This document shows positions 1 to 7,307 of a stretch of 10,363 nucleotides of DNA, one piece after another; positions within the stretch are counted from its first letter, which is position 1; each line of letters opens with the position of its first letter. The notes beneath the pieces were generated by a model. It was not told where the DNA came from. It ran no database searches and saw only the letters and a list, made by a program, of their open reading frames with translations. The position numbers were made by a program, and so were the translations under genes. The DNA comes from an uncultured Ruminococcus sp. (GTDB taxonomy: Bacteria; Bacillota; Clostridia; Oscillospirales; Ruminococcaceae): positions 1-10,363 of the forward strand of contig CAMWOX010000041.1 of the NCBI GenBank assembly GCA_947175975.1, in the 5' to 3' direction.

Positions 1-2368
1 GTTCTCTTGCTAATCTGTCATGCACCCGGATCATGGCAAGCTTGATAATATCCGCCGCAGTTCCCTGCACAGTCGTATTCATTGCAATACGTCTGCCCGA
101 AGCCTGCACCTGCTTGTTGGATGCTTTTAATTCCGGAACATAGCGTTTTCTATAAAACATGGTGCAGACATAACCGGATTTTGTGGCATCCCGGATAATA
201 GTTTCTAGAAATTCTGAGACTTTCGGATAAGATCCTAAATAATCCTGGATATACTGTTCAGCCTCCTGTTTAGAAACATGAATATCTTTTGAGAGCGAGA
301 AAGCCCCCATTCCATAGAGAATGCCGAAATTGATAGCTTTTGCAGCACTTCGCATTTCCGGTTGTACTAACAATTCCGGCACATGAAAAATCTTTGCCGC
401 AGTCGCTGTATGCACATCAAATCCGGATGCAAAAGCTTCCTGCATGGCTTGATCCTGACTTAAATGTGCGATTAATCTTAATTCAATCTGGCTGTAATCG
501 GCATCTAATAAAATATTTCCCTCACTGGCTCTGAAAAATTTCCGCATCTGTCTGCCGAACCTTGTCCGGAAAGGGATATTCTGCAAATTTGGTTCTGTAG
601 AGGAAATCCGTCCGGTGCGTGTTTCCGTCTGTTTGTAATTTGTATGAATCCTGCCGTCCGGTTCGATTGTTTTGAGCAGACCATCTACATAAGTAGACTG
701 CAATTTTGTATATTGGCGATATTCCAGAATAAAATCGATAATTTCATGTTGCGGACGCAGTTCTTCCAGGATTTCCGCATTTGTGGAATAACCTGTCTTT
801 GTTTTTTTGCTGACAGGAAGCTTTAATTTTTCAAACAGAATCACACCTAGCTGTTTCGGCGATGCAATATTGAATTTTTCTCCGGCAAGCGTATAGATTT
901 TCTGTTCTGTGTCAGAAATCTTTTTTTTCAGATCTTCTCCGAATGCCTGAATGCCCTCTGTATCAACCAGAATACCAACATGTTCCATAGAAGCCAGCAC
1001 TCTGGTGAGAGGCAGTTCAATCTCCGTCCAAAGCTGAAATAAATTCTCCTGCTGTAATTGAGCAATCCCTTTTTTATAGAGTGCATACAATGCCTGCACG
1101 GATGCAGATCCTCCAAGCTCCTCAAAATAAGGTGTATGGAGCTGCGCACAGAGAGCAGATACCTGATAATCCGTAGCAGACGGATTCAATAAATAGCCCA
1201 GAATGGCAGCATCAAAAATCAGATTTTTTAATTCTCTGTGATGTGCAAAAACAAACCGATAATGCGATTTGGCATCATCTGTGATTTTTGCAAGATCAGA
1301 TTCCAGGAAATCAAGAATCTGTGACTGATCCCGTGTACGCATGATAGAATCACCATCTGTACATGTGATTAATTCCTCATCAGAAAAAATATAACTCACA
1401 GGCTTTCTAGATTTTCTAAGAAAATTCAGATCAAATTTTTCTGAAAATTTCAGTTCCGGCACTTGCAGATTTTCCAGCTCTTCCTGTTTCGGAATCTCAG
1501 AAGATCCCAATGGCTGTAAATGCAGTCTGTCCAGTAATTTAAACATTTCTAGTTCTGTGAGCAGTTTCCGGAGATTTTCAGAGTCCTGTTTTCCGGGAAG
1601 ATAATTTTTCAACTCCAAGGGAACAGGTGCATTTTTCACAATCTGTGCAAGCCACTTGCTTTGGAATGCATCTTCCCTGCCCTCTGCAAGAAGTTTCCGG
1701 ACTCTAGTTGTTGCCTGGATATGCTCCAAATCTGTATACAGGTTTTCAATACTCTGGTAATTCTGGATCAGACTTTTCGCTGTTTTTTCACCAATTCCCT
1801 TGACACCGGGGATATTATCCGAACTATCTCCCATCAGTGCTTTCAGATCTACCAGATATTCCGGCTCGAATCCGTAATCCTGTCGGAACTTCTCAGGTGT
1901 ATAAGTTACTGTTTCTTTATTTGTCAGTAAATGCACCGTGACATGCTCCGTAATCAATTGCAGACTGTCTCTGTCTCCGGTCATCAGAATACATTCCTGT
2001 CCCTGCTTGTCACAAACATTGGCAAACGTTCCAAGAATATCATCTGCTTCAAAGCCCTCTGCACCAAGGCAGGAAATCCCCATATATTTCAAAATTTCCT
2101 TAATATATGGCATCTGCATGGCGAGTTCCTCTGGCATCCCTTTGCGGTTCGCTTTATAGGATTCTACTTTTTCACGTCGGAATGTCTGCATTCCCACATC
2201 GAATGCAACGGCAACCCCGTCCGGTTTTACAGCATTCAGCTCTTTGAGATACATATTCAGGAATCCAAAAATTGCATGTGTGAAAATCCCCTTATGATTT
2301 GACAACGGACGCACCCCATAATATGCTCTATGAATGACACTATTTCCATCAATAACGAGCAGTTTCAT
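1..2368 (-). CDS. polA: DNA polymerase I (C-terminal end off the window)
   Basis: Family A DNA polymerase for Okazaki fragment maturation and repair synthesis. The first 789 codons are present; the gene runs off the left edge before the VHDE palm motif, so perhaps 80-100 residues are missing. The 5' nuclease domain is complete at about residues 1-290: VIDGN near the start, FDxxxxTFR then YKxxR, GFEADD (D109, D110), TGDRD, and a GDSSDNIPGVKGIGEKTA helix-hairpin-helix. Residues 300-420 correspond to the 3'-5' exonuclease domain. The DxE pair and the later metal-binding Asp motif cannot be found there, so proofreading is probably lost, as in many Firmicutes PolA. The polymerase domain shows TGRISSTEPNLQNIP, motif A DADYSQIELR (D622) and the O-helix AKAINFGILYG, with F681 at the position that discriminates against dideoxynucleotides. 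The ATG start has AGGAGG eight bases upstream. Identification is secure. Confidence 0.97.
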   Translation of the reverse strand, partial: MKLLVIDGNSVIHRAYYGVRPLSNHKGIFTHAIFGFLNMYLKELNAVKPDGVAVAFDVGMQTFRREKVESYKANRKGMPEELAMQMPYIKEILKYMGISCLGAEGFEADDILGTFANVCDKQGQECILMTGDRDSLQLITEHVTVHLLTNKETVTYTPEKFRQDYGFEPEYLVDLKALMGDSSDNIPGVKGIGEKTAKSLIQNYQSIENLYTDLEHIQATTRVRKLLAEGREDAFQSKWLAQIVKNAPVPLELKNYLPGKQDSENLRKLLTELEMFKLLDRLHLQPLGSSEIPKQEELENLQVPELKFSEKFDLNFLRKSRKPVSYIFSDEELITCTDGDSIMRTRDQSQILDFLESDLAKITDDAKSHYRFVFAHHRELKNLIFDAAILGYLLNPSATDYQVSALCAQLHTPYFEELGGSASVQALYALYKKGIAQLQQENLFQLWTEIELPLTRVLASMEHVGILVDTEGIQAFGEDLKKKISDTEQKIYTLAGEKFNIASPKQLGVILFEKLKLPVSKKTKTGYSTNAEILEELRPQHEIIDFILEYRQYTKLQSTYVDGLLKTIEPDGRIHTNYKQTETRTGRISSTEPNLQNIPFRTRFGRQMRKFFRASEGNILLDADYSQIELRLIAHLSQDQAMQEAFASGFDVHTATAAKIFHVPELLVQPEMRSAAKAINFGILYGMGAFSLSKDIHVSKQEAEQYIQDYLGSYPKVSEFLETIIRDATKSGYVCTMFYRKRYVPELKASNKQVQASGRRIAMNTTVQGTAADIIKLAMIRVHDRLARE

Positions 2369-2376
2369 AAAAAATC

Positions 2377-2382
2377 CCTCCT
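2377..2382 (-). promoter_or_regulatory. Ribosome binding site of polA
   Basis: The minus strand reads AGGAGG here, eight bases before the ATG at 2368. It fixes the polA start, which also matches the conserved MKLLVIDGNS-type N-terminus. Confidence 0.85.
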
Positions 2383-2405
2383 GATAGAATCAAAATCCTA
2401 TTATT

Positions 2406-2434
2406 ATTATATAACAAAATGCCTCTGATTGCAA
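2406..2434 (-). promoter_or_regulatory. Predicted sigma-A promoter of polA
   Basis: On the minus strand a -35-like TTGCAA (2429-2434, 4 of 6 to consensus) is followed after exactly 17 bases by a perfect TATAAT (2406-2411). Transcription would start near 2399, giving a leader of about 30 bases that contains the AGGAGG site. It lies directly after the terminator of the upstream ATPase operon, so polA appears to be transcribed independently of the pilus genes. Confidence 0.7.
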
Positions 2435-2460
2435 GAGATCCGGCAAAAATTTTCACACAA

Positions 2461-2486
2461 AAAGCTCTTTCCTGCGAAAGAGCTTT
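2461..2486 (-). terminator. Intrinsic terminator of the pilB-pilT operon
   Basis: A perfect 11-base-pair stem (2461-2471 with 2476-2486) closes a 4-base loop. On the minus strand the stem is followed by a run of five T counted from its last bases, then by more T-rich sequence. It begins 24 bases after the pilT stop codon. In the plus direction the following sequence is only moderately T-rich, so the minus direction is preferred. Confidence 0.75.
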
Positions 2487-2510
2487 CTGGTTATTATTTT
2501 ATGAATCCAA

Positions 2511-3581
2511 TCAGCCGTTGCCGTTCAGATACCTGTAAAATTCTGATTTGCTCTGGCATTTTTCCAATGCAGCATTTTCAGAGACAATGCCCCTCTTGAC
2601 ATAACGTGCCAGTTCCTGGTCAAGACACATCATGCCGTACTGCTTACCGGACTGAATCGCCGACAACAACAAATGTACTTTGTCATCACGGATCATTGCC
2701 GAGCAGGCATCTGTTACATTCAGAATCTCCATGCAGGCAACACGTCCCTTGCCATCCATTCTCGGCAGAAGTGTCTGCGACACAACACCGACTAAGTTAT
2801 TCGCAAGCTGTGTACGGATCTGTCCCTGCTGATGTTCGGGATATACGTCAATAATACGGTTGATCGTATCTGCGGCAGAAGTTGTATGCAGTGTGGATAA
2901 TACCAGATGTCCGGTCTCGGCTGCGGTGATTGCTGCGCCGATCGTCTCAAAGTCACGCATCTCACCTACGAGGATTACATCCGGGTCTTCACGGAGTGCG
3001 GCACGCAGTGCTGCGGCAAAGTCCGGTACATCATCGCCGACTTCTCTTTGATTGATCATACAGAGCTTATGCTGATGGATGTACTCAATCGGATCTTCGA
3101 CTGTGATAACATGCGCACTTCTGTGGACATTGATATAATCAATCATACCTGCCAGTGTTGTGGATTTACCAGAACCAGTAGGACCTGTTACCAGGATCAG
3201 CCCACGGGGACGCATGGCAAAATCTGCAAGAACGGGCGGCAGAGACAGATCATCCAATGTCGGAATATCATTTCTCAACAGACGGATTGCAATTGCCGTA
3301 TGTCCTCTCTGGAAATACACATTCACACGATGACGATAACCGGCATTCGTCTGGAATGAAAAGTCTGTGTCAATATGTCTGCGGACACTTGCCATCTGCA
3401 CATCATTTGTCATCTGATTGACAATTGACATGACTTCTTCTTCGTCAAGCTCCGGATATTTGGTCATTTTGCGGAGCGCACCATTCAGTCTTACGATTGG
3501 ATTAATGCCGTAAGTGAAGTGCAAGTCTGAACAGCCTATGGCACGGGCTTCGTTCAGAATCTGGTTAATTTCGATAGCCAA
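2511..3581 (-). CDS. pilT: PilT-type retraction ATPase (type IV pilus twitching motility)
   Basis: Cytoplasmic hexameric ATPase that, in type IV pilus systems, powers pilus disassembly and retraction. At 356 residues it is the usual PilT length. Motifs in order: N-terminal SDLHFTYG (18-25), Walker A GPTGSGKS (133-140), Asp box VEDPIE (161-166), Walker B DVILVGEMRD (201-210) and His box GHLVLSTLHT (224-233). Near residues 303-317 is LLLSAIQSGKQYGM, in the place of the AIRNLI-type retraction motif of PilT. It lacks the N-terminal extension and tetracysteine site of the PilB gene upstream, which marks it as PilT rather than an assembly ATPase. The start is TTG at 3581, supported by AGGAGG eight bases upstream and by the conserved MAIEINQIL-type beginning. 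It follows pilB after 43 bases, so the two are very likely co-transcribed, and a terminator follows. Confidence 0.93.
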   Translation of the reverse strand: MAIEINQILNEARAIGCSDLHFTYGINPIVRLNGALRKMTKYPELDEEEVMSIVNQMTNDVQMASVRRHIDTDFSFQTNAGYRHRVNVYFQRGHTAIAIRLLRNDIPTLDDLSLPPVLADFAMRPRGLILVTGPTGSGKSTTLAGMIDYINVHRSAHVITVEDPIEYIHQHKLCMINQREVGDDVPDFAAALRAALREDPDVILVGEMRDFETIGAAITAAETGHLVLSTLHTTSAADTINRIIDVYPEHQQGQIRTQLANNLVGVVSQTLLPRMDGKGRVACMEILNVTDACSAMIRDDKVHLLLSAIQSGKQYGMMCLDQELARYVKRGIVSENAALEKCQSKSEFYRYLNGNG

Positions 3582-3589
3582 ACAAAATT

Positions 3590-3595
3590 CCTCCT
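3590..3595 (-). promoter_or_regulatory. Ribosome binding site that fixes the TTG start of pilT
   Basis: The minus strand reads AGGAGG with eight bases to the TTG at 3581. No in-frame ATG or GTG lies between the site and that TTG, so the near-optimal spacing decides for the rare start codon. Confidence 0.8.
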
Positions 3596-3624
3596 GACTT
3601 AAAAATTTTATTATAATTAATTAA

Positions 3625-5298
3625 TTATACAGCATAAGTTACACGCACAAGCTCATCCATGGAAGTAACGCCTTTCTGTACCAGTTCTGAAACGTTGTCA
3701 CGGAGCAGTTTCGTACCGTTTTCACGGGCTTTTTCTTCAATTTCTTCTTTACTGCCGCTGCGTGCTACAATCGTCGAAATCCCGGCCGTACAGTGAATAA
3801 TCTCATGGATTGCAGTACGTCCTCTGTATCCTGTACCGTTGCATTCCGGACAGCCCTGTGCCTCATAAACCGGAATCGGTGAATAAATATCTTCCAGTTT
3901 CATGAGCTTATTCTCATCTTCATCTGAATAACGCTGTACTTTGCATTTCGGACAGAGAACTTTTACAAGACGCTGTGCGATAACACCGATCAGGGAAGTT
4001 GCTACCATGTACGGCGCAACACCCATATCCACCAGACGGACGATCGTAGAAGCGGCATCGTTTGTATGCAGTGTGGATAATACCAGATGTCCTGTAATAG
4101 CGGCTCTGATACCAATATCAGCAGTTTCAGAGTCACGCATCTCACCGATCATGACAATATCCGGGTCCTGACGAAGGATGGAACGCAGAGCAGCTGCGAA
4201 TGTCATACCAGTTTTTGAATTTACCTGTACCTGATTGATGCCATCGATTGCTTTTTCGACCGGGTCTTCTACTGTAATGACATTGACATGCGGCTTTGCC
4301 AATTCACCGAGTGCAGCATAGAGTGTTGTTGTTTTACCAGAACCGGTAGGACCTGTTACCAGGATAACACCATGCGGACACTTAATCATAGATTCAAACA
4401 GATTATAGTTATAATCCGACATACCAAGATCTGTAATTTTACGGAGCGCAATATTACCAGTGGATAAGATACGAATAACGATCTTTTCACCGTTTACCAT
4501 CGGAAGTGAAGAGACACGGACATCAAGTGTCGTGCCGTCAACAACCTGCGTGAAACGACCGTCCTGCGGAACACGCTTCTCAGCAATATTCATACCGGAA
4601 ATCAGTTTCAGACGGGTTGCCAGTGCATTATGCACAACATTGGAGACATTCATTAATTCCACTAAGTCACCATTCACACGGATTCTAATTCTTGTGTAAG
4701 TCTTGAACGGTTCAATATGAATATCTGTTGCGTCTGCTCTGTACGAATTTTCCACAATTGTAGTTGCCAGTTTTACAATCGGCGCACTTTCGACTCTGTC
4801 TTTTGATCCATCGTCTTCTTCTTCATCCCTGAATTGTGATACACTTGCCAGAACGTCATCGACATTCTCCATAGAATACATATTACCGATTGCTTTATTA
4901 ATTGCAGATCTTGTTGCCAGCACCGGAATGGTGTCCATACCAGTTTGCATCTTAATATCTTCCAGAATATTAAAATTAATCGGATCATCCGTTGCAACTG
5001 TCAGTCTGCGTCCCTGAATATTAATCGCAATAACAGTATATTTCTTTGCAAGACTCTCCGGAATCCTGCGGACAGCTTCCTCATCAATGTCAATATTGCT
5101 CAGATCCACGTAAGGCACACGCAGTTTTGCTGCCAGAGCCTTGGATAAGCTTACTTCGGAAATAAATCCTAATTCTACAACAGTTTCTCCAAAACGCTTG
5201 CCGCCATTCTCTTTTTGTGCTGTGAGAACCTGCTGCAACTGTTCCGCTGTGATTAACTTCTGTTCTACAAGATAATCACCAATACGAATATTTCTCAT
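3625..5298 (-). CDS. pilB: PilB/GspE-type pilus assembly ATPase
   Basis: Cytoplasmic ATPase that drives extension of type IV pili or type II secretion pseudopili by turning the membrane platform protein. It has 557 residues, typical of PilB/GspE. The N-terminal GspE-N (MshEN-like) domain spans about residues 1-145 (GDYLVEQKLI, FGETVVELGFIS). An acidic linker follows at about 157-170, then the N2 domain with TDIHIEPF (191-198) and a QDGRF motif. The ATPase domain shows Walker A GPTGSGKT (316-323), Asp box VEDPVE (343-348), Walker B DIVMIGEMRD (380-389) and His box GHLVLSTLHT (403-412). A tetracysteine zinc site is formed by C449, C452, C483 and C486, the hallmark that separates PilB/GspE from PilT. 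The ATG start has GGAGG ten bases upstream. It is the first gene of the pilB-pilT operon and is divergent from the prepilin peptidase gene. The gene alone does not show whether it serves a true pilus or a secretion pseudopilus; the adjacent pilT favours a retractable pilus. Confidence 0.94.
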   Translation of the reverse strand: MRNIRIGDYLVEQKLITAEQLQQVLTAQKENGGKRFGETVVELGFISEVSLSKALAAKLRVPYVDLSNIDIDEEAVRRIPESLAKKYTVIAINIQGRRLTVATDDPINFNILEDIKMQTGMDTIPVLATRSAINKAIGNMYSMENVDDVLASVSQFRDEEEDDGSKDRVESAPIVKLATTIVENSYRADATDIHIEPFKTYTRIRIRVNGDLVELMNVSNVVHNALATRLKLISGMNIAEKRVPQDGRFTQVVDGTTLDVRVSSLPMVNGEKIVIRILSTGNIALRKITDLGMSDYNYNLFESMIKCPHGVILVTGPTGSGKTTTLYAALGELAKPHVNVITVEDPVEKAIDGINQVQVNSKTGMTFAAALRSILRQDPDIVMIGEMRDSETADIGIRAAITGHLVLSTLHTNDAASTIVRLVDMGVAPYMVATSLIGVIAQRLVKVLCPKCKVQRYSDEDENKLMKLEDIYSPIPVYEAQGCPECNGTGYRGRTAIHEIIHCTAGISTIVARSGSKEEIEEKARENGTKLLRDNVSELVQKGVTSMDELVRVTYAV

Positions 5299-5329
5299 AA
5301 AACTGAAACCTCCAAATATAAAATTTTAA

Positions 5330-5357
5330 ATAATATTTTGCTTGTCAAATATAGCAA
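5330..5357 (-). promoter_or_regulatory. Possible promoter of the pilB-pilT operon
   Basis: On the minus strand TTGCTA (5352-5357) is followed after 16 bases by TATTAT (5330-5335, 5 of 6 to consensus), giving a start near 5323 and a leader of about 25 bases with the GGAGG site at 5309-5313. A perfect TTGACA also occurs on this strand (5343-5348), but it has no good -10 box at normal spacing, so the choice is uncertain. It overlaps the divergent promoter of the peptidase gene. Confidence 0.4.
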
Positions 5358-5370
5358 ACTATGCTATAAT
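5342..5370 (+). promoter_or_regulatory. Predicted sigma-A promoter of the prepilin peptidase gene
   Basis: TTGTCA (5342-5347, 5 of 6 to consensus), a 17-base spacer and a perfect TATAAT (5365-5370), which is preceded by TGC like an extended -10. Transcription would start near 5377, giving a leader of about 30 bases that contains AGGAGG. This is the best-scoring promoter visible by eye in the window. Confidence 0.8.
5350..5368. promoter_or_regulatory. Dyad in the divergent promoter region, possible operator
   Basis: TATAGCA, five bases, then TGCTATA form a perfect 7-base inverted repeat. It covers the spacer and part of the -10 box of the plus-strand promoter and the likely -35 box of the minus-strand promoter. 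A protein bound here could block both directions. No regulator gene is in the window, so this is a structural observation with inferred function. Confidence 0.4.
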
Positions 5371-5392
5371 ATATACAAATCTATCATCATCA

Positions 5393-5398
5393 AGGAGG
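5393..5398 (+). promoter_or_regulatory. Ribosome binding site that fixes the peptidase start
   Basis: AGGAGG lies eight bases before the ATG at 5407. An in-frame ATG at 5338 would add 23 residues. It is rejected because it lies upstream of the promoter and lacks such a site. Confidence 0.85.
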
Positions 5399-5406
5399 GC
5401 ATTCTC

Positions 5407-6297
5407 ATGCTTCACAATGAATTTATGGAACTTCCATTCTATTTCATGTTTTACCTCATTGTTTTTTTCTATGGAATTTGTATCGGCAGTTTTCTGAATG
5501 TTGTTATCTTCCGGCTGCCGAAAAATGAATCACTTGTCAAACGCTCATCGCATTGTATGACCTGTGGCACGAAAATCCGTGCAAGGGATAATATCCCAGT
5601 TCTTAGCTGGATGCTGCTCAAAGGCAAATGCCGCAGCTGTGGTGAACCTATCTCAAAACGCTATCCAATCGTTGAATCCCTGAATTGCATCATTTATTTA
5701 ATCACTGTCACGGTTCTGGATTTCAGCCTGCAAAGCATTCTGTACTGCTTTTTCTTCTCAGCACTGCTCTGTATTGCTTTCATCGACTTGGACACAATGG
5801 AAATGGATCTGCGGTTATTAATCTTTATTGCTGTGCTTGCCGTTCCGGATCTGGCACTCTCTGTGACTGCACTGGTTTCTCCCGAATTATTTCAGAATCT
5901 GCCGCATTTTGTCACAGATCAGTCTTTGTCTCTAAGTTCTCACCTGATCGGCTTGCTCTGCATTGCCCTGCCGTTCTTCCTGATCGGTGAAATCAGTATA
6001 CCGATCATCGAGAAAAAATTCGGAGAGCGTTTCCGTGCCATTGAACTCGGTGATACGGTTCTGATGGCTTGCGGAGGATTGTTAATCGGCTGGAAAGCCG
6101 TACTTGTGTCTGCATTTTTCGGGATTATCATTGCCGGCATATGCGGCATGATTCTCAAAAAGCGTGGAGGAGAATCCAAATTCGCATTTGGTCCCTATCT
6201 GGCAATGGGTCTGTTCCTGGGGACGCTGTTCGGAAATCAGATTTTTGATTGGTACATAGCATGGGTGACATATGATCCCTACGCAATACCTACATGA
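5407..6297 (+). CDS. pilD: Prepilin peptidase (PilD/GspO-like, family A24), variant active site
   Basis: Integral membrane aspartic protease that removes the leader peptide of type IV prepilins and, in two-domain members, methylates the new N-terminus. The 296-residue protein has the two-domain layout. GSFLNVVIFRLP (27-38) and two CxxC pairs (C50/C53, C75/C78) form the cytosolic methyltransferase-like domain. A multi-helix membrane domain follows with FIDLD (125-129), a GD pair (G215, D216) and the conserved FGPYLAMG (261-268). Two motifs depart from the usual form. The first active-site motif normally reads like D-L-D-x(4)-P-D but here is IDLDTMEMD. The second is GDTVLM instead of GDxKLM, so the usual Lys is Val. 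The candidate catalytic Asp residues are still present, so activity is likely but not certain. The gene has its own promoter and terminator. Likely substrates are the minor pilins encoded on the opposite strand. Confidence 0.9.
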   Translation: MLHNEFMELPFYFMFYLIVFFYGICIGSFLNVVIFRLPKNESLVKRSSHCMTCGTKIRARDNIPVLSWMLLKGKCRSCGEPISKRYPIVESLNCIIYLITVTVLDFSLQSILYCFFFSALLCIAFIDLDTMEMDLRLLIFIAVLAVPDLALSVTALVSPELFQNLPHFVTDQSLSLSSHLIGLLCIALPFFLIGEISIPIIEKKFGERFRAIELGDTVLMACGGLLIGWKAVLVSAFFGIIIAGICGMILKKRGGESKFAFGPYLAMGLFLGTLFGNQIFDWYIAWVTYDPYAIPT

Positions 6298-6308
6298 TGG
6301 CAATCGCA

Positions 6309-6347
6309 ACCGGCAGCGGGAGCAATCTCCCGACTGCCGGTTTTTTT
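6309..6347 (+). terminator. Strong intrinsic terminator after the prepilin peptidase gene
   Basis: A GC-rich stem of 14 pairs with one bulged A (6309-6322 with 6327-6341, bulge at 6333) and a CAAT loop. On the plus strand the run of seven T at 6341-6347 starts at the foot of the stem. It begins 11 bases after the stop codon. On the minus strand the stem is not followed by a T run, so it is at best a weak barrier for the convergent cluster. Confidence 0.92.
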
Positions 6348-6356
6348 GCGAAAAAA

Positions 6357-7292
6357 TTATGGATTTGTATTAATATCTGAGCCGTAGCTGTACACGAAAT
6401 AATAATCTTCAATGGCTGTTGTGGAATTATAGAATGGTCTGGTACGACCAGTCACAGTACCCCTGTCACGTGCCATAGTTGCTGTAAAAGTAGCAGAACC
6501 ACGTGCTGTCATATTGGGAGTTCCAATCTGTACAATACTTAACACGTTAGGATCTGTTCCCGGCGTTGCCCCCTCTTTTTCGTCAATGGCATAATAATTC
6601 AGATTAGATGATGGATTGCCATTAATATTTTCCAATGTCATGAAAGCTGTATGATACAACGTTCTGACTTCACCATTGATTTCTCTGTTGGTTTCACATT
6701 TGATTGTGAATGTTGTATTCTTAGCACTTACATTATTGGTAAAATCAGTATAACTGATTACGTCACTCCAGGTTGTCTCATCATATTCGCCGACTCTGAT
6801 TTGCAAATTATAATTGTCATAATAAGCATTATTAATTGCATTGCTAACTGTTTCATCACTCTTGAGGGTAACAGAAACCGCACCATTTTCAAAATCCGCC
6901 TCAAATACATAATTAACCAGCTTTGTATTTACCGGATCACTGTTATCAATTTGCAGAACATGAATTTTTCCATCTGCATAAGCAGGTGCATCCACAGTAG
7001 AACCGCTTTTGAGAACACCCTCATAGTAGTTGATCGCATACTCTAGGGCAATATCTTCTACATTCCTGTTACCGCTGTATGCATCCAGAAATTCCGCTGG
7101 TCGTAGCGTACTTTCCAAATAATCCGAAATGTTTGTTGCAACCGCCTGACTGTTTTCATAATGCTCTGTCTGCACCAGGACTCTCGAGGCTGGCAACATC
7201 AACTGCATTGCTGCTACCAGAATCACTCCAAAAATCGCCATAACAACAATCAGCTCAATCAAGGTAAAACCTTTCAACTTTGTTTTCTTCAC
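6357..7292 (-). CDS. Prepilin-like minor pilin, PilW/GspJ-like
   Basis: 311-residue protein with a clear class III (type IV prepilin) signal. A short basic leader MKKTKLKG is cleaved after G8, giving F9, with E5 of the mature protein at residue 13 (FTLIELIVVMAIFGVILVAA). One hydrophobic helix spans about residues 9-30, then an amphipathic continuation and a soluble ectodomain of about 270 residues rich in Asn, Thr and Tyr. The ectodomain is not recognised by motif. The length, the signal and the position as last gene after a GspK-like and a GspI-like gene suggest a PilW/GspJ-type minor pilin. The start is GTG at 7292, with AGGAGG seven bases upstream, and the gene begins 15 bases after the preceding stop. 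It would be inserted in the membrane, processed by the prepilin peptidase and built into the filament or its tip. The exact subtype is inferred. Confidence 0.85.
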   Translation of the reverse strand: MKKTKLKGFTLIELIVVMAIFGVILVAAMQLMLPASRVLVQTEHYENSQAVATNISDYLESTLRPAEFLDAYSGNRNVEDIALEYAINYYEGVLKSGSTVDAPAYADGKIHVLQIDNSDPVNTKLVNYVFEADFENGAVSVTLKSDETVSNAINNAYYDNYNLQIRVGEYDETTWSDVISYTDFTNNVSAKNTTFTIKCETNREINGEVRTLYHTAFMTLENINGNPSSNLNYYAIDEKEGATPGTDPNVLSIVQIGTPNMTARGSATFTATMARDRGTVTGRTRPFYNSTTAIEDYYFVYSYGSDINTNP

Positions 7293-7299
7293 AATTCTA

Positions 7300-7305
7300 C
7301 CTCCT
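7300..7305 (-). promoter_or_regulatory. Ribosome binding site that fixes a GTG start
   Basis: The minus strand reads AGGAGG with seven bases to the GTG at 7292. The GTG directly precedes the basic prepilin leader, so signal and spacing agree. The site lies in the 15-base gap after the upstream gene, which suggests coupled translation. Confidence 0.82.
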
Positions 7306-7307
7306 GT

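Noticed and set aside
340..2302. Several plus-strand open frames opposite polA
   Set aside because: They overlap a fully conserved polA reading frame, lack ribosome binding sites and show no recognisable protein features.
3612..3629. Perfect 18-base palindrome of A and T at the end of pilB
   Set aside because: It is a simple TTAA-type low-complexity stretch overlapping the pilB stop. With no GC and no T tail it is unlikely to be a terminator, and one AT-only palindrome in an AT-rich gap is weak evidence for an operator.
5338..5406. Longer N-terminus for the prepilin peptidase from an ATG at 5338
   Set aside because: This ATG lies upstream of a strong promoter whose start is near 5377, has no ribosome binding site, and would put a basic 23-residue stretch before the usual membrane start. 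The ATG at 5407 has AGGAGG at ideal spacing.
6309..6347. The same hairpin as terminator of the minus-strand minor pilin operon
   Set aside because: On the minus strand the stem is preceded by A and not followed by a T run, so intrinsic termination in that direction is not well supported. The operon may rely on another mechanism.
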